Assembly: GCA_021161685.1 (NCBI GenBank)
Contig: JAGHAD010000124.1
Span: 1-15,713, forward strand
Direction: 5' to 3'
DNA length: 15,713 bases
Origin: Thermoplasmata archaeon
Lineage (GTDB): Archaea; Thermoplasmatota; E2; DHVEG-1; B18-G2
Positions 1 through 7,222 of the stretch are shown in pieces (within the stretch, counting starts at the first letter, position 1; each line of letters starts with the position of its first letter). Below the pieces are notes generated by a model, which was not told the DNA's origin, did not search any database, and saw only the letters and a program-made list of their open reading frames with translations. Both the position numbers and the translations under genes were made by a program.

Positions 1-1
1 A

Positions 2-142
2 GGAAAGGTGAGAGAAATAAGCATCCAGGTAGAAAAATACTGCAAGGAAATTGGAGGGGAGCTCATCGGATTTACTAAACAATCATTTGGGCCAGTTTAC
101 GAGATCAACCTAAAGAAGGTGCAACTTCAAAGTTTCTTCTAG
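2..142 (+). CDS. C-terminal fragment of an unidentified protein (cut by window start)
   Basis: An open frame runs from the window edge to a TAG at 140-142, giving the last 46 residues of a protein. The visible part is a short mixed alpha/beta tail (for example KYCKEIGGELIGF and FGPVYEINLKK). I do not recognise the family; a small ligand-binding or regulatory domain is possible but unsupported. It is followed by about 60 non-coding bases and then the GTPase trio, so it may be a separate upstream gene rather than part of that operon. The start and most of the protein lie outside the window. Confidence 0.5.
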   Translation, partial: GKVREISIQVEKYCKEIGGELIGFTKQSFGPVYEINLKKVQLQSFF

Positions 143-161
143 CTTCCAAACCACCGCTAAG

Positions 162-204
162 CTAATAAACTTAAACTGCATTCCTAGCATGTAGGAGGAA
201 GAGG
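162..204 (+). promoter_or_regulatory. Putative promoter and ribosome binding site of the GTPase trio
   Basis: The gap between the upstream stop at 142 and the ATG at 206 holds an AT-rich TATA-like stretch (CTAATAAACTTAAAC, about 162-176) and then a strong purine-rich ribosome binding site (AGGAGGAAGAGG) just before the start. This suggests a short-leader transcript beginning around 190. The box was identified by eye only. Confidence 0.4.
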
Positions 205-205
205 G

Positions 206-862
206 ATGGGATTTCATTTCTCATCACTCGCAAGGATAATCCAGCTATTGTTTGGGAAAAAGCATGCAAGAATAGGCATATATGGAGCTCCAAATGTTGG
301 AAAAACGACTCTAGCTAATAGAATAGCGATGGATCTAGCTGGCGAGGTTGTTGGTACGGTTTCGGATGTCCCTCACGAAACTAGGAGGGCAAAAACGAAG
401 AAAAATCTGAAAATAGAAAATGGGACATCATCTTTAACAATAGACATAGTGGATACCCCGGGAATCGCAACAAAAGTTGATTACATGGAATTTGTCAGAA
501 ACTATGGTATAGATGAGGAAGAGGCAAGGAGAAGGGCAAAGGAAGCTACGGAAGGAGTGATAGAAGCGATAAGATGGCTCGATAATGTCGATGGCGTCCT
601 TCTCGTTATGGATTCAACCGAAGATCCATTTACACAAGTCAACGTCACCATTCTTGGAAACCTAGAAGCCAGAAACCTACCAGTTATAATCGCCGCAAAC
701 AAGATAGATATGGAAACCTCAAGTCCAGCTACCATTAAGTCCGCTTTCCCTCAGCATCCAGTTGTTCCAATAAGTGCACTCACTGGGCATAACATGCAAG
801 CACTTTATTCAAAAATGATAGAGCACTTTGGCAAAAGGAAGAAAAGGAGGTGGATCAAGTGA
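206..862 (+). CDS. Era-like GTP-binding protein (first gene of the archaeal GTPase/OapB/OapC cluster)
   Basis: This is a 218-residue TRAFAC-class GTPase related to Era/Der. The G1 P-loop is GAPNVGKT at residues 27-34, a G2 candidate is PHETR near residue 59, G3 is DTPG at 83-86, G4 is NKID at 165-168 and G5 is SAL at 190-192. It has no KH domain, unlike bacterial Era, and ends in a basic tail (KRKKRRWIK). The family is conserved in Euryarchaeota next to the DUF2073 and zinc-ribbon genes found downstream here. The cellular role is not firmly known; the homologous haloarchaeal trio is known as origin-associated oapABC, as far as I recall. The start is supported by an AGGAGG-type ribosome binding site. 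The stop overlaps the next gene's start in a GTGA arrangement, so the two are translationally coupled. Confidence 0.93.
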   Translation: MGFHFSSLARIIQLLFGKKHARIGIYGAPNVGKTTLANRIAMDLAGEVVGTVSDVPHETRRAKTKKNLKIENGTSSLTIDIVDTPGIATKVDYMEFVRNYGIDEEEARRRAKEATEGVIEAIRWLDNVDGVLLVMDSTEDPFTQVNVTILGNLEARNLPVIIAANKIDMETSSPATIKSAFPQHPVVPISALTGHNMQALYSKMIEHFGKRKKRRWIK

Positions 863-1227
863 AAGAAGGAATAACCGTGGATCTGGTATCAAAGGATAAG
901 CTGGATGAGTTATCAAGCGAAGAGAGAATAAACTACATAATCGATGAGGTAAGAAAGGGGAAGATACTGGTTTTGGAGAGAGGGTTAACCTCAAGCGAGA
1001 GGGTTAAGCTGATCCAGCAGACCATGGAAAAGATAGATCACGATACCTTTATAGGGATAGAGATAGAGGGATATCCAGAAGAAAAAAGGAGCTTCATACA
1101 CAGAATATTTGGTATGGTTGGAAAGCCAAGGATTACCGTAATAGGTCCAGCTCACCTTTTAAAAACCATAAGAAGGGATGATAGGGTTATAGAGACCGTC
1201 ATTGTGCCGGGTAGGAGAGATGCCTGA
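859..1227 (+). CDS. DUF2073 family protein (OapB/ArvB-type)
   Basis: This 122-residue soluble protein of the DUF2073 family is found in archaea beside the Era-like GTPase. It has an acidic, helical N-terminal half (LDELSSEERINYII) and a compact alpha/beta C-terminal half (ITVIGPAHLLKTIRRDD). I start it at GTG 859 rather than the in-frame GTG at 850. The 850 codon is part of the AGGAGGTG ribosome binding site, and a start at 859 gives the classic GTGA overlap with the GTPase stop. Its stop overlaps the next gene's ATG as TGATG. No catalytic residues can be assigned, and its function is unknown beyond presumed partnership with the GTPase. Confidence 0.88.
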   Translation: MKEGITVDLVSKDKLDELSSEERINYIIDEVRKGKILVLERGLTSSERVKLIQQTMEKIDHDTFIGIEIEGYPEEKRSFIHRIFGMVGKPRITVIGPAHLLKTIRRDDRVIETVIVPGRRDA

Positions 1228-1640
1228 TGCCGCATCAATGCATTGAGTGCGGAAGAATCTTTGAAGATGGATCACCAGAATTGTTAAGAGGTTGTCCTTC
1301 ATGTGGAGGTAACAAATTTATTTTCATAACAGAACCACTCACAGAGAAGCAAAGGAAAGAAATAAAGAAAAAATCTACAGAGAAAAAAATAGAGCTACCA
1401 AAGGAAAGAAAATATGAGAAGTTCAGGATAGAAATAGATGAAAGGAAGAGAGAAGAAGCCATAAAGCGTTTCATGAAAAGAGAAAAGATACCAGAAACCA
1501 TAGAGATAAAAGGTCCTGGGGAATATGAGCTAGATTTGAAGGGCTTGCTCGATGAAGAACCAATAATAATAAAGAAGGACGGGAGCTACGTTATACACCT
1601 TCCTTCTCTATTTGAGATGATCAACAGACCAAAGAAGTAA
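1227..1640 (+). CDS. Zinc-ribbon protein (OapC/ArvC-type, DUF2072)
   Basis: This 137-residue protein opens with a zinc ribbon, CIEC near residues 5-8 and CPSC near 23-26, so four cysteines can bind one zinc. The ribbon is followed by a highly charged Lys/Glu linker (about residues 40-90), likely helical or coiled. The C-terminal module contains GPGEYELDLKGLL and EPIIIKKDGSYVIHLPSLF, which is characteristic of this archaeal family. It is the last gene of the trio and is coupled to the DUF2073 gene by a TGATG overlap. Its TAA ends at 1640, directly against the stop of the opposing ribH gene. The role is unknown; the ribbon suggests nucleic-acid or protein binding. Confidence 0.88.
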   Translation: MPHQCIECGRIFEDGSPELLRGCPSCGGNKFIFITEPLTEKQRKEIKKKSTEKKIELPKERKYEKFRIEIDERKREEAIKRFMKREKIPETIEIKGPGEYELDLKGLLDEEPIIIKKDGSYVIHLPSLFEMINRPKK

Positions 1641-2054
1641 TCACTCCTTTAACCTTTTACACATCTTTACTACCGCCTCAACGGCTTGTTTAGCTCTGTC
1701 TATCCTATCCTCAGCCTGAAGCCTTGTCATTCCCGGCCCGGTTATTCCCAGTCCAACTGGCTTGTCATATTGCAAAGATAAATCGATGATCTTCCTCGCT
1801 GCATGTTGCATGACGACTTCATCGTGTTCTGTTTCGCCCTCTATTACTGCTCCAAGTGCAGCAACACCATCTATGTCGTTCCTTTCCAGTAACTTTTTAA
1901 TTGCGAGAGGCATGTCAAAAACTCCAGGAACCTTTATCACCTTCCTCACTTCTGCACCCAAAAATTCTGCATGCTCTTTAGCTCTTTCTAGCATCATCAT
2001 GGTTATATCGTAGTGGAACTCACTTACCGCTATACCTATCCTAATTCTATCCAT
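1641..2054 (-). CDS. ribH: 6,7-dimethyl-8-ribityllumazine synthase
   Basis: RibH condenses 5-amino-6-ribitylaminouracil with 3,4-dihydroxy-2-butanone 4-phosphate to form lumazine, the penultimate step of riboflavin synthesis. The 137 residues match the usual archaeal length. The substrate-binding segment SEFHYDIT lies at 11-18, VPGVFDMP at 43-50, and the signature [13 protein letters not shown] at 68-80 carries the active-site histidine (H77). It is the last gene of the rib operon. The ribC stop TAG is followed directly by this ATG, and an AGGAGG ribosome binding site lies inside the end of ribC, so translation is coupled. The ribC product is a distant paralogue of this enzyme family, as is typical of archaea. 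Confidence 0.97.
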   Translation of the reverse strand: MDRIRIGIAVSEFHYDITMMMLERAKEHAEFLGAEVRKVIKVPGVFDMPLAIKKLLERNDIDGVAALGAVIEGETEHDEVVMQHAARKIIDLSLQYDKPVGLGITGPGMTRLQAEDRIDRAKQAVEAVVKMCKRLKE

Positions 2055-2960
<906 letters not shown>

Positions 2961-2973
<13 letters not shown>

Positions 2974-3656
2974 TTCCTCCACTCCTCTTCAATTTCCCTC
3001 CCTTCTAGAAAAACATAACCCTTTTTTCTTGCATATGCCTCAGCTTCTTCCTTGCTGAGAGCCTTTCCATCCTCGCCCATCATCTCGCAACCGCAGGCAA
3101 CTGGGGTTAGACCAGCCATTTTCAAGAGAGCGACACTTAATTCAGTATGACCTTTTCTTTCTTTCAACAACCTTTCCCTAGCTATACAAATTGGAACATG
3201 ACCCGGAGATCTGAATTCTTTGCCGAATGCTTTTACTCCATCTTTGATATTGCCAATTCTCCCAGCGAGCTCCGCGAAGCGCCTTATTGTTAGTGCTCTA
3301 TCTCTATCTGTAATGCCGGTAAATGTATTTCTATGATTTATGGAAATGGAAAATGATGTTCTACCATCGTAAGGAATGTCAGACGGGTGTATTTCTTCGA
3401 ATAGGGGGAAACTGTATCCGAGAAATTTGTATATCTCCTCGAGATAAGGTAACTTAAAGAACCTTGCTATCTCGTTTGATACCATTAACACTATGAGTCC
3501 TCCACCATCCTTCCTCATTAATTTTATATGATCAGGTGTAACAAACTGTGCAGGGATTATCAAATCTGTTTCTCCCTCTCTATTTTCGTCATCGAATATG
3601 AGGATCGTTTTTCCCTCCTTCAGATCATTGCAAGCTTTTGCTATCTTAGAAATCAT
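2961..3656 (-). CDS. ribB: 3,4-dihydroxy-2-butanone-4-phosphate synthase
   Basis: RibB converts ribulose 5-phosphate to 3,4-dihydroxy-2-butanone 4-phosphate and formate. The 231-residue protein has FDDENREGETD at 21-31 (acidic metal and substrate site), DGRTSFSISINHRNTFTGI at about 97-115, RSPGHVPICIA at 149-159, and KGHTELS with H170 and E172. It is a stand-alone enzyme with no RibA (GTP cyclohydrolase II) fusion, as expected in archaea, where the GTP branch uses other enzymes. It is the first gene of the rib operon. The upstream GGTGAT sits immediately before the ATG, so the ribosome binding site is close and rather weak. A 64-base gap separates it from S17e. Confidence 0.96.
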
Positions 3657-3720
3657 ATCACCAAAATAGCGATGAAAAATTGAAAGATAAAATTAAGTTT
3701 TCTACTCAAAAATGAGTTAA
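3657..3720 (-). promoter_or_regulatory. Putative rib operon promoter with a 5-4-5 inverted repeat
   Basis: The 64 bases between S17e and ribB contain a perfect inverted repeat, ACTCA-AAAA-TGAGT, at 3704-3717. On the rib-coding strand it is followed by an AT-rich TATA-like stretch (about 3685-3700) and then the ribB start. Its position just upstream of the likely core promoter suits an operator. Many archaea control rib genes with the kinase-regulator RbkR, so this is a candidate site. The same repeat could instead form a weak hairpin at the 3' end of S17e. No FMN riboswitch structure is apparent. Confidence 0.35.
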
Positions 3721-3915
3721 TTAAGTGGCAAACTTTCGAGCATAATACCTGGTTACATATCCAGCTATTCTATTTCTCACTTCCTTACTCGATACATCGG
3801 TGAGCTCTTCAACCTTCCTTTTATTGTGTTCAAAATCCGTCGAGAATTGATCTGGGAATTTCTCAACAAGCTGTATGGCAATATTCTTTATATTTGCCTG
3901 CTTGATGTTTCCCAA
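3721..3915 (-). CDS. rps17e: 30S ribosomal protein S17e
   Basis: This small-subunit ribosomal protein is present in archaea and eukaryotes. The body ([20 protein letters not shown], then [20 protein letters not shown] and [11 protein letters not shown]) is clearly S17e. I choose TTG at 3915 (64 residues, beginning [10 protein letters not shown]) instead of the GTG at 3924. The GTG is part of an AGGTGAT ribosome binding site four bases ahead of the TTG, and archaeal S17e proteins typically begin M-G-x-I. The gene diverges from the TraB-family gene, and their promoters share about 60 bases. Confidence 0.93.
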   Translation of the reverse strand: MGNIKQANIKNIAIQLVEKFPDQFSTDFEHNKRKVEELTDVSSKEVRNRIAGYVTRYYARKFAT

Positions 3916-3924
3916 GTCTATCAC

Positions 3925-3976
3925 CTTGGCTTGGAATAGAATATATTTTTCTTATAAAAGCCTATCTCAATTCACA
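3925..3976. promoter_or_regulatory. Divergent promoter region between S17e and the TraB-family gene
   Basis: On the + strand, CTTATAAAAG (3951-3960) is a good archaeal TATA box centred about 22 bases before the ATG at 3977, which has no ribosome binding site. The TraB-family mRNA is therefore probably leaderless or nearly so. On the - strand, the AT-rich ATATATT near 3939-3946 can serve S17e, giving a short leader that includes its AGGTGAT. Confidence 0.5.
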
Positions 3977-4645
3977 ATGATAACGCTGGTTGGAATAGGT
4001 CATGTCTTTGATCTTAGAAAAGAGATAGAGAAGATCATTGCCTCAGAAGAACCCGATTTAGTTTGCGTGGAGCTGGACAAGGAAAGATACGAATCCCTTT
4101 TGGCTGAGCATGAAGAGGGCAAGCTGAGAGGTATGCCACTACCATACGTATTTCTTGCCCGCTTCCAAAGAAGGATAGCCAAACTCTATGGCGTTAGCGT
4201 TGGTAGCGAGATGCTTGCTGCCATCAAAGTTGCTAGGGAAAAGGGAATAAGGGTTGAGCTCATAGATGTAAATGTTAGAGAGATGTTTACCAGATTGTGG
4301 AGATCTCTTTCTTTTAAGGAAAAACTAAAACTCTTTGTCACTTCTCTTGTTTCCCTCTTCGTAGGAAAGAAACATGTGGAGAGAGAGTTGAAAAGATTCC
4401 AGAAAAACGAAGAGAATTTCTTGAAAGAGGTTGCTAGAGATTTTCCAGTAATGAAGAGGGCTGTGGTTGATGAGAGAAACGAGTATATGGCTAGGAAGTT
4501 AAATGAACTTAGCAGGGAGCATGAAAAGATAGTAGCCATCGTTGGAGACGGTCATGTTATGGGTATAGAAGATTTGCTAAGGAAAGAGGGTTTGGAAGTA
4601 AAAGTTATAAGGCTGAGAGAATTAATTGATTTCGGGGACCCGTAG
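3977..4645 (+). CDS. TraB/PrgY-family protein (short form, Tiki/GumN-like fold)
   Basis: This 222-residue protein belongs to the TraB/PrgY family, which shares the EreA/ChaN-like putative metallohydrolase fold with Tiki proteases. Visible family marks are GIGHV with H9 near the N-terminus, ELDKERYESLL, SVGSEMLAAIKVA in the middle, DERNEYMARKLNEL, and the C-terminal GDGHVMG (H193). The family's GxxH-type histidines are thus present at both ends. PrgY-like archaeal members often carry a C-terminal membrane region; none is evident here, so this looks like the catalytic domain alone, apart from a mildly hydrophobic segment around LKLFVTSLVSLFVG. The substrate is unknown. I use ATG 3977 because longer in-frame starts would extend into the divergent promoter. 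Its TAG stop lies within the tRNA gene that follows. Confidence 0.87.
   Translation: MITLVGIGHVFDLRKEIEKIIASEEPDLVCVELDKERYESLLAEHEEGKLRGMPLPYVFLARFQRRIAKLYGVSVGSEMLAAIKVAREKGIRVELIDVNVREMFTRLWRSLSFKEKLKLFVTSLVSLFVGKKHVERELKRFQKNEENFLKEVARDFPVMKRAVVDERNEYMARKLNELSREHEKIVAIVGDGHVMGIEDLLRKEGLEVKVIRLRELIDFGDP
4601..4612 (+). promoter_or_regulatory. Possible internal TATA box for tRNA-Arg
   Basis: AAAGTTATAAGG inside the end of the TraB-family coding region is centred about 30 bases before the mature tRNA 5' end. That fits archaeal TATA-to-start spacing with a few leader bases. If real, the tRNA has its own promoter within the coding gene rather than depending on read-through. Confidence 0.35.
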
Positions 4646-4710
4646 CCTAGCCTGGATAGGGCGACAGCCTCCTAAGCTGTAGATCGCGGGTTCGAATCCC
4701 GCCGGGTCCG
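4636..4710 (+). tRNA. tRNA-Arg(CCU)
   Basis: A full cloverleaf folds by hand. The acceptor stem GGACCCG pairs perfectly with CGGGTCC and the discriminator base is G at 4710. The D arm is GCCT with GGGC, including one G-U-type pair. The anticodon stem ACAGC/GCTGT encloses the seven-base loop CTCCTAA with anticodon CCT, which reads AGG. The T arm is GCGGG-TTCGAAT-CCCGC. There is no intron and no encoded CCA. The first ten bases overlap the TraB-family gene, whose TAG stop is formed by T8, A9 and G10 of the tRNA. AGG is a common arginine codon in this window. A recombinase remnant lies immediately downstream, suggesting past use of this gene as an integration site. Confidence 0.96.
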
Positions 4711-4742
4711 TTCTCTTCACAGGGAGGAATTTCCATCAAAAC

Positions 4743-4755
4743 CGTTTTTATTTTC
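4743..4755 (+). terminator. T-rich terminator candidate after tRNA-Arg
   Basis: The run CGTTTTTATTTTC lies about 33 bases after the tRNA 3' end. Archaeal transcription commonly ends at oligo-T tracts, so this is the most likely end of the TraB-family/tRNA transcript. A weak TTTTC/GAAAA dyad overlaps it. No strong GC hairpin is seen. Confidence 0.4.
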
Positions 4756-4771
4756 GAAGTTTTGAAAAAAT

Positions 4772-4831
4772 GGTTCCGGCTATCTATCTCCCCGGTTTTG
4801 CCCCACCCGGTTCGGAGGACGTACCGGAACC
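4772..4831. repeat. 8-base inverted repeat GGTTCCGG ... CCGGAACC
   Basis: Perfect 8-base arms at 4772-4779 and 4824-4831 are separated by 44 bases that also hold shorter CCGG-containing repeats (CCCGG at 4791 and 4807). The element lies at the 3' end of the recombinase remnant and next to the tRNA. It may be a recombinase arm site or a scar, or chance in a GC-richer patch. Confidence 0.4.
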
Positions 4832-5157
4832 AATCAAAGGGATACTTGTGAAAGAGAAGATCAGCCTGCTTCACGTATCTCATGGTCGTTTTTGGATCCC
4901 TGTGCCCAAGCCAAGAAGTTACAAGGTAGAGATCATAGGATCCACTTTCAAGCTTCGATTTTATCAGCAACCCGCAGGCACACCATAATCGGCTGGAATA
5001 GGGATAAAACTGTGCCCAGACTCTCTTGCCGTGCTGTAACAGGGGTCTTCTCAGGTATTCTTTAGAACTCAGGGGATGCCGTTTGACAGAAGGAAAAGGT
5101 AATCCTGATTTCAACCAGTTTGCAAAGCTTGCGAAAGAGAAAATCTGTCTACAAAGG
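4780..5157 (-). pseudogene. Truncated tyrosine recombinase/integrase remnant
   Basis: The reading frame keeps the catalytic C-terminal half of an archaeal tyrosine recombinase. It has EYLRRPL and FYPYSSRLWCA (the second catalytic arginine, in the archaeal YPYxxR form), then VTSWLGHRDPKTTMRYV. The latter carries the box histidine of LGH and the nucleophilic tyrosine in TTMRY, followed by YPFDWFRYVLR. The N-terminal core-binding domain and the first catalytic arginine are missing. Upstream, the frame runs straight into the 3' end of the radical SAM gene with no start or ribosome binding site. Downstream it continues past the recombinase homology into the antisense of tRNA-Arg, which is not real protein. 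It is most likely the remains of an element once integrated at this tRNA. Boundaries are approximate. Confidence 0.8.
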
Positions 5158-6030
5158 CTAAAGCATCTTTTCATACTCCTCAGGCAAAGCACAGCAAGCT
5201 TCTATTCTTTTTATCTTATAACCAATGTCTTCAGCCAACTTCAAAGTTTCCTTTGATGGAATCTCCATTCTATTAACCCCAGCCAAAAGAGCTTTTCTCT
5301 CTATCTCCACCCTTCCCTTTGTTCTTGGCCTCATGCAACCTAAGGAAATGTCAACATCGGGAAAGCTCTCCTTTGCATATCTCGCAACCTTATAAACATC
5401 TTCTGGATCCGGAATTTTTGCCTTTTCAAATTCCGTCCCCTTTGTTGGCTTCAAAACTATGAGAACAAAAACAGAAGGTTTCACAACTTCCTTGACAATA
5501 TCTATTGCATCGAATTCACCACCAAGATTTCCAGCATTGAGACCTATGCATACATGTGGAACGATGTGCTTTACCCCTGCATCCCTAAGGTTTTCAAGTG
5601 TCCTTCTGTAATCATCTACCTTCAAATTCACCCCAAAAACGTCCTTTATAATTCTATCTGATCCAACCACTTCAACCGAAGCGATATCTATGCCTGCACT
5701 CGCTATACCCTCGGCAAGCTCTTTATCTACGATTCCAGTGTGAAGCTTTATGATAAGATCTGTTTCCTCTTTTACCCTCCCTATTACCGGAAGGAACTTC
5801 CTTAGATTTATCATTTCTCCATTTCTTTTAAAACCTCCACTCAGCAACACACCAACTGCACCCTGCTCCTTTAGTTTTTTACAGGTTTTCATCAATTTTT
5901 CTGGAGAAGAGACGTCAAGCATATCCTTTAGATAAATCCTGTTGCAGTGCTTGCATCGCAGGGCGCAGGATAGACCTGATAATGATAGTGATGGAAACCT
6001 GGGCCAGACGTAATAAGCCTTAAAGATCAT
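5158..6030 (-). CDS. Biotin-synthase-like radical SAM protein, probable lipoyl synthase component (LipS type)
   Basis: This 290-residue radical SAM enzyme has the [4Fe-4S]/SAM motif C22-x3-C26-x2-C29 (SCALRCKHC). Extra cysteines at C232 (SLGCMRPRTKG) and C279-C280 could bind an auxiliary cluster. It resembles the COG1856 'biotin synthase homologue' family, to which a component of the archaeal two-protein lipoyl synthase LipS1/LipS2 (shown in Thermococcus kodakarensis) appears to belong. Those enzymes insert two sulfurs into octanoyl chains on carrier proteins. I cannot tell which of the two this is. Context supports lipoyl assembly, since the first gene of the operon is a lipoate ligase. The ATG overlaps the upstream gene's stop by 11 bases, so translation is coupled. 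The gene ends at the junction with the recombinase remnant. Confidence 0.8.
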   Translation of the reverse strand: MIFKAYYVWPRFPSLSLSGLSCALRCKHCNRIYLKDMLDVSSPEKLMKTCKKLKEQGAVGVLLSGGFKRNGEMINLRKFLPVIGRVKEETDLIIKLHTGIVDKELAEGIASAGIDIASVEVVGSDRIIKDVFGVNLKVDDYRRTLENLRDAGVKHIVPHVCIGLNAGNLGGEFDAIDIVKEVVKPSVFVLIVLKPTKGTEFEKAKIPDPEDVYKVARYAKESFPDVDISLGCMRPRTKGRVEIERKALLAGVNRMEIPSKETLKLAEDIGYKIKRIEACCALPEEYEKML

Positions 6031-7222
6031 AATCCTCTCTTACCTCGTAGACCAGTTTGATAAAATCATCATCGCTAACCTCTCCCTTTTTCTCTCCCAA
6101 TTCCTTTACCATGTTTACTATCGCATTTATTTCTTCCTCATCTGCATTTATTCCAAACTCTCCAAGCTTCTTCTCTATAGCATGTCTACCGCTGTGCTTG
6201 CCTAGAACTATTCTCCTTCTATTTCCAACGATCGATGGATCTATGGGCTCGTAGGTTCTTGGGTTTCTTAGAACGGCAGCAACGTGTATGCCAGATTCAT
6301 GTGCAAATGCATTTTCTCCAACAAATGGTTGGTTCTTTGGAACATCTACACCAGCACATTTCGATACTAAGATAGACAGCTCCTTTAATTTTTCCGTATC
6401 TATTCCAAGGTCTATGCCATACAGATACTTGAGAGCCATTATCAGCTGTTCTAAAGGAACATTTCCAGCTCTTTCTCCCCATCCATGAACCGTAGCACAG
6501 ACATATCTGGCACCCGATTTTAATGCTACAATCGCATTTGCCAGAGACAATCCAAAGTCATTGTGTAGGTGGGCGGATATTGGTAGGCTAGTGAATCTGT
6601 ACATCTCTGAAAACAGGTATTCTATTGCTTCAGGTGTTGCACAGCCTAAGGTATCTGTGAAGCCAACCCTTTTTGCGCCGACTTTCTCTGCTAACTTGAC
6701 AAACTTCTTTAAAATATCCATTGGTGTTCTCGTGCTATCCTCGGTGCTAAAGCTGGGAATAACACCATGTTCTTTCACATAGTCTATGGAATCTGCAATC
6801 AACTTTTCAATATCTTCTATGCTCAAGTTAAGCTTGTATTTCAGATGCAGAGGCGATGATGCTATAAACAGGAGAATAACATCAACATCAGCTTTTATGC
6901 AGGCATCGATATCTTCCCTCTTTAATCTTGATAAAGCCAGGATCTTCGCCTTTAACCCTTGTTCTGTTATCATCTTTGTGGTTTTGACTTCCCTTTCGGA
7001 TATTCCGGGAAATCCAGCTTCTATCTCTTTTATTCCCATTTCATCGAGCAATATGGCTATGTTCAACTTCTGCTCAGGAGAAAATGCAACTCCCGGCATC
7101 TGCTCTCCATCTCTTAGCGTAGAATCGTAGATTATGATATCGTTTCCCCATGGAAAGTGAACCTTTTTATTGTACATGCTCAGAGAAAATTCATCTCCAG
7201 AAATTCCATTCATCCCTTCCAT
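6020..7222 (-). CDS. Homocitrate/2-isopropylmalate synthase family enzyme (AksA-like)
   Basis: This 400-residue DRE-TIM metallolyase condenses acetyl-CoA with a 2-oxoacid. The signature YDSTLRDGEQMPGV (R37, D38) is near the N-terminus, FIASSPLHLKYKLN lies at 119-132, the metal-binding HLHND at 218-222, GWGERAGN at 247-254, and FAHESGIH at 306-313. FIASSPLHLKYK and the C-terminal GKHSG region resemble homocitrate synthase AksA of methanogens more than leucine-pathway LeuA. It lacks the roughly 120-residue C-terminal LeuA regulatory domain, so leucine feedback is unlikely. Substrate choice (2-oxoglutarate, pyruvate, 2-oxoisovalerate or a longer 2-oxoacid) cannot be read from the sequence. It sits between a lipoate ligase and a LipS-like enzyme, with overlaps of 32 and 11 bases, and no leu, aks or nif partner is nearby. 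An ATG at 7213 is an alternative start. Confidence 0.88.
   Translation of the reverse strand: MEGMNGISGDEFSLSMYNKKVHFPWGNDIIIYDSTLRDGEQMPGVAFSPEQKLNIAILLDEMGIKEIEAGFPGISEREVKTTKMITEQGLKAKILALSRLKREDIDACIKADVDVILLFIASSPLHLKYKLNLSIEDIEKLIADSIDYVKEHGVIPSFSTEDSTRTPMDILKKFVKLAEKVGAKRVGFTDTLGCATPEAIEYLFSEMYRFTSLPISAHLHNDFGLSLANAIVALKSGARYVCATVHGWGERAGNVPLEQLIMALKYLYGIDLGIDTEKLKELSILVSKCAGVDVPKNQPFVGENAFAHESGIHVAAVLRNPRTYEPIDPSIVGNRRRIVLGKHSGRHAIEKKLGEFGINADEEEINAIVNMVKELGEKKGEVSDDDFIKLVYEVREDYDL

Noticed and set aside
4647..4790. Continuation of the recombinase reading frame into protein text ending GGIRTRDLQLRRLSPYPG
   Set aside because: This is the antisense translation of the tRNA-Arg gene and its flank, a common annotation artefact; the recombinase homology ends near YPFDWFRYVLR.
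4770..4988. 72-codon + strand open frame
   Set aside because: It lies opposite the recombinase remnant and has no family-like motif or ribosome binding site; it is a shadow frame.
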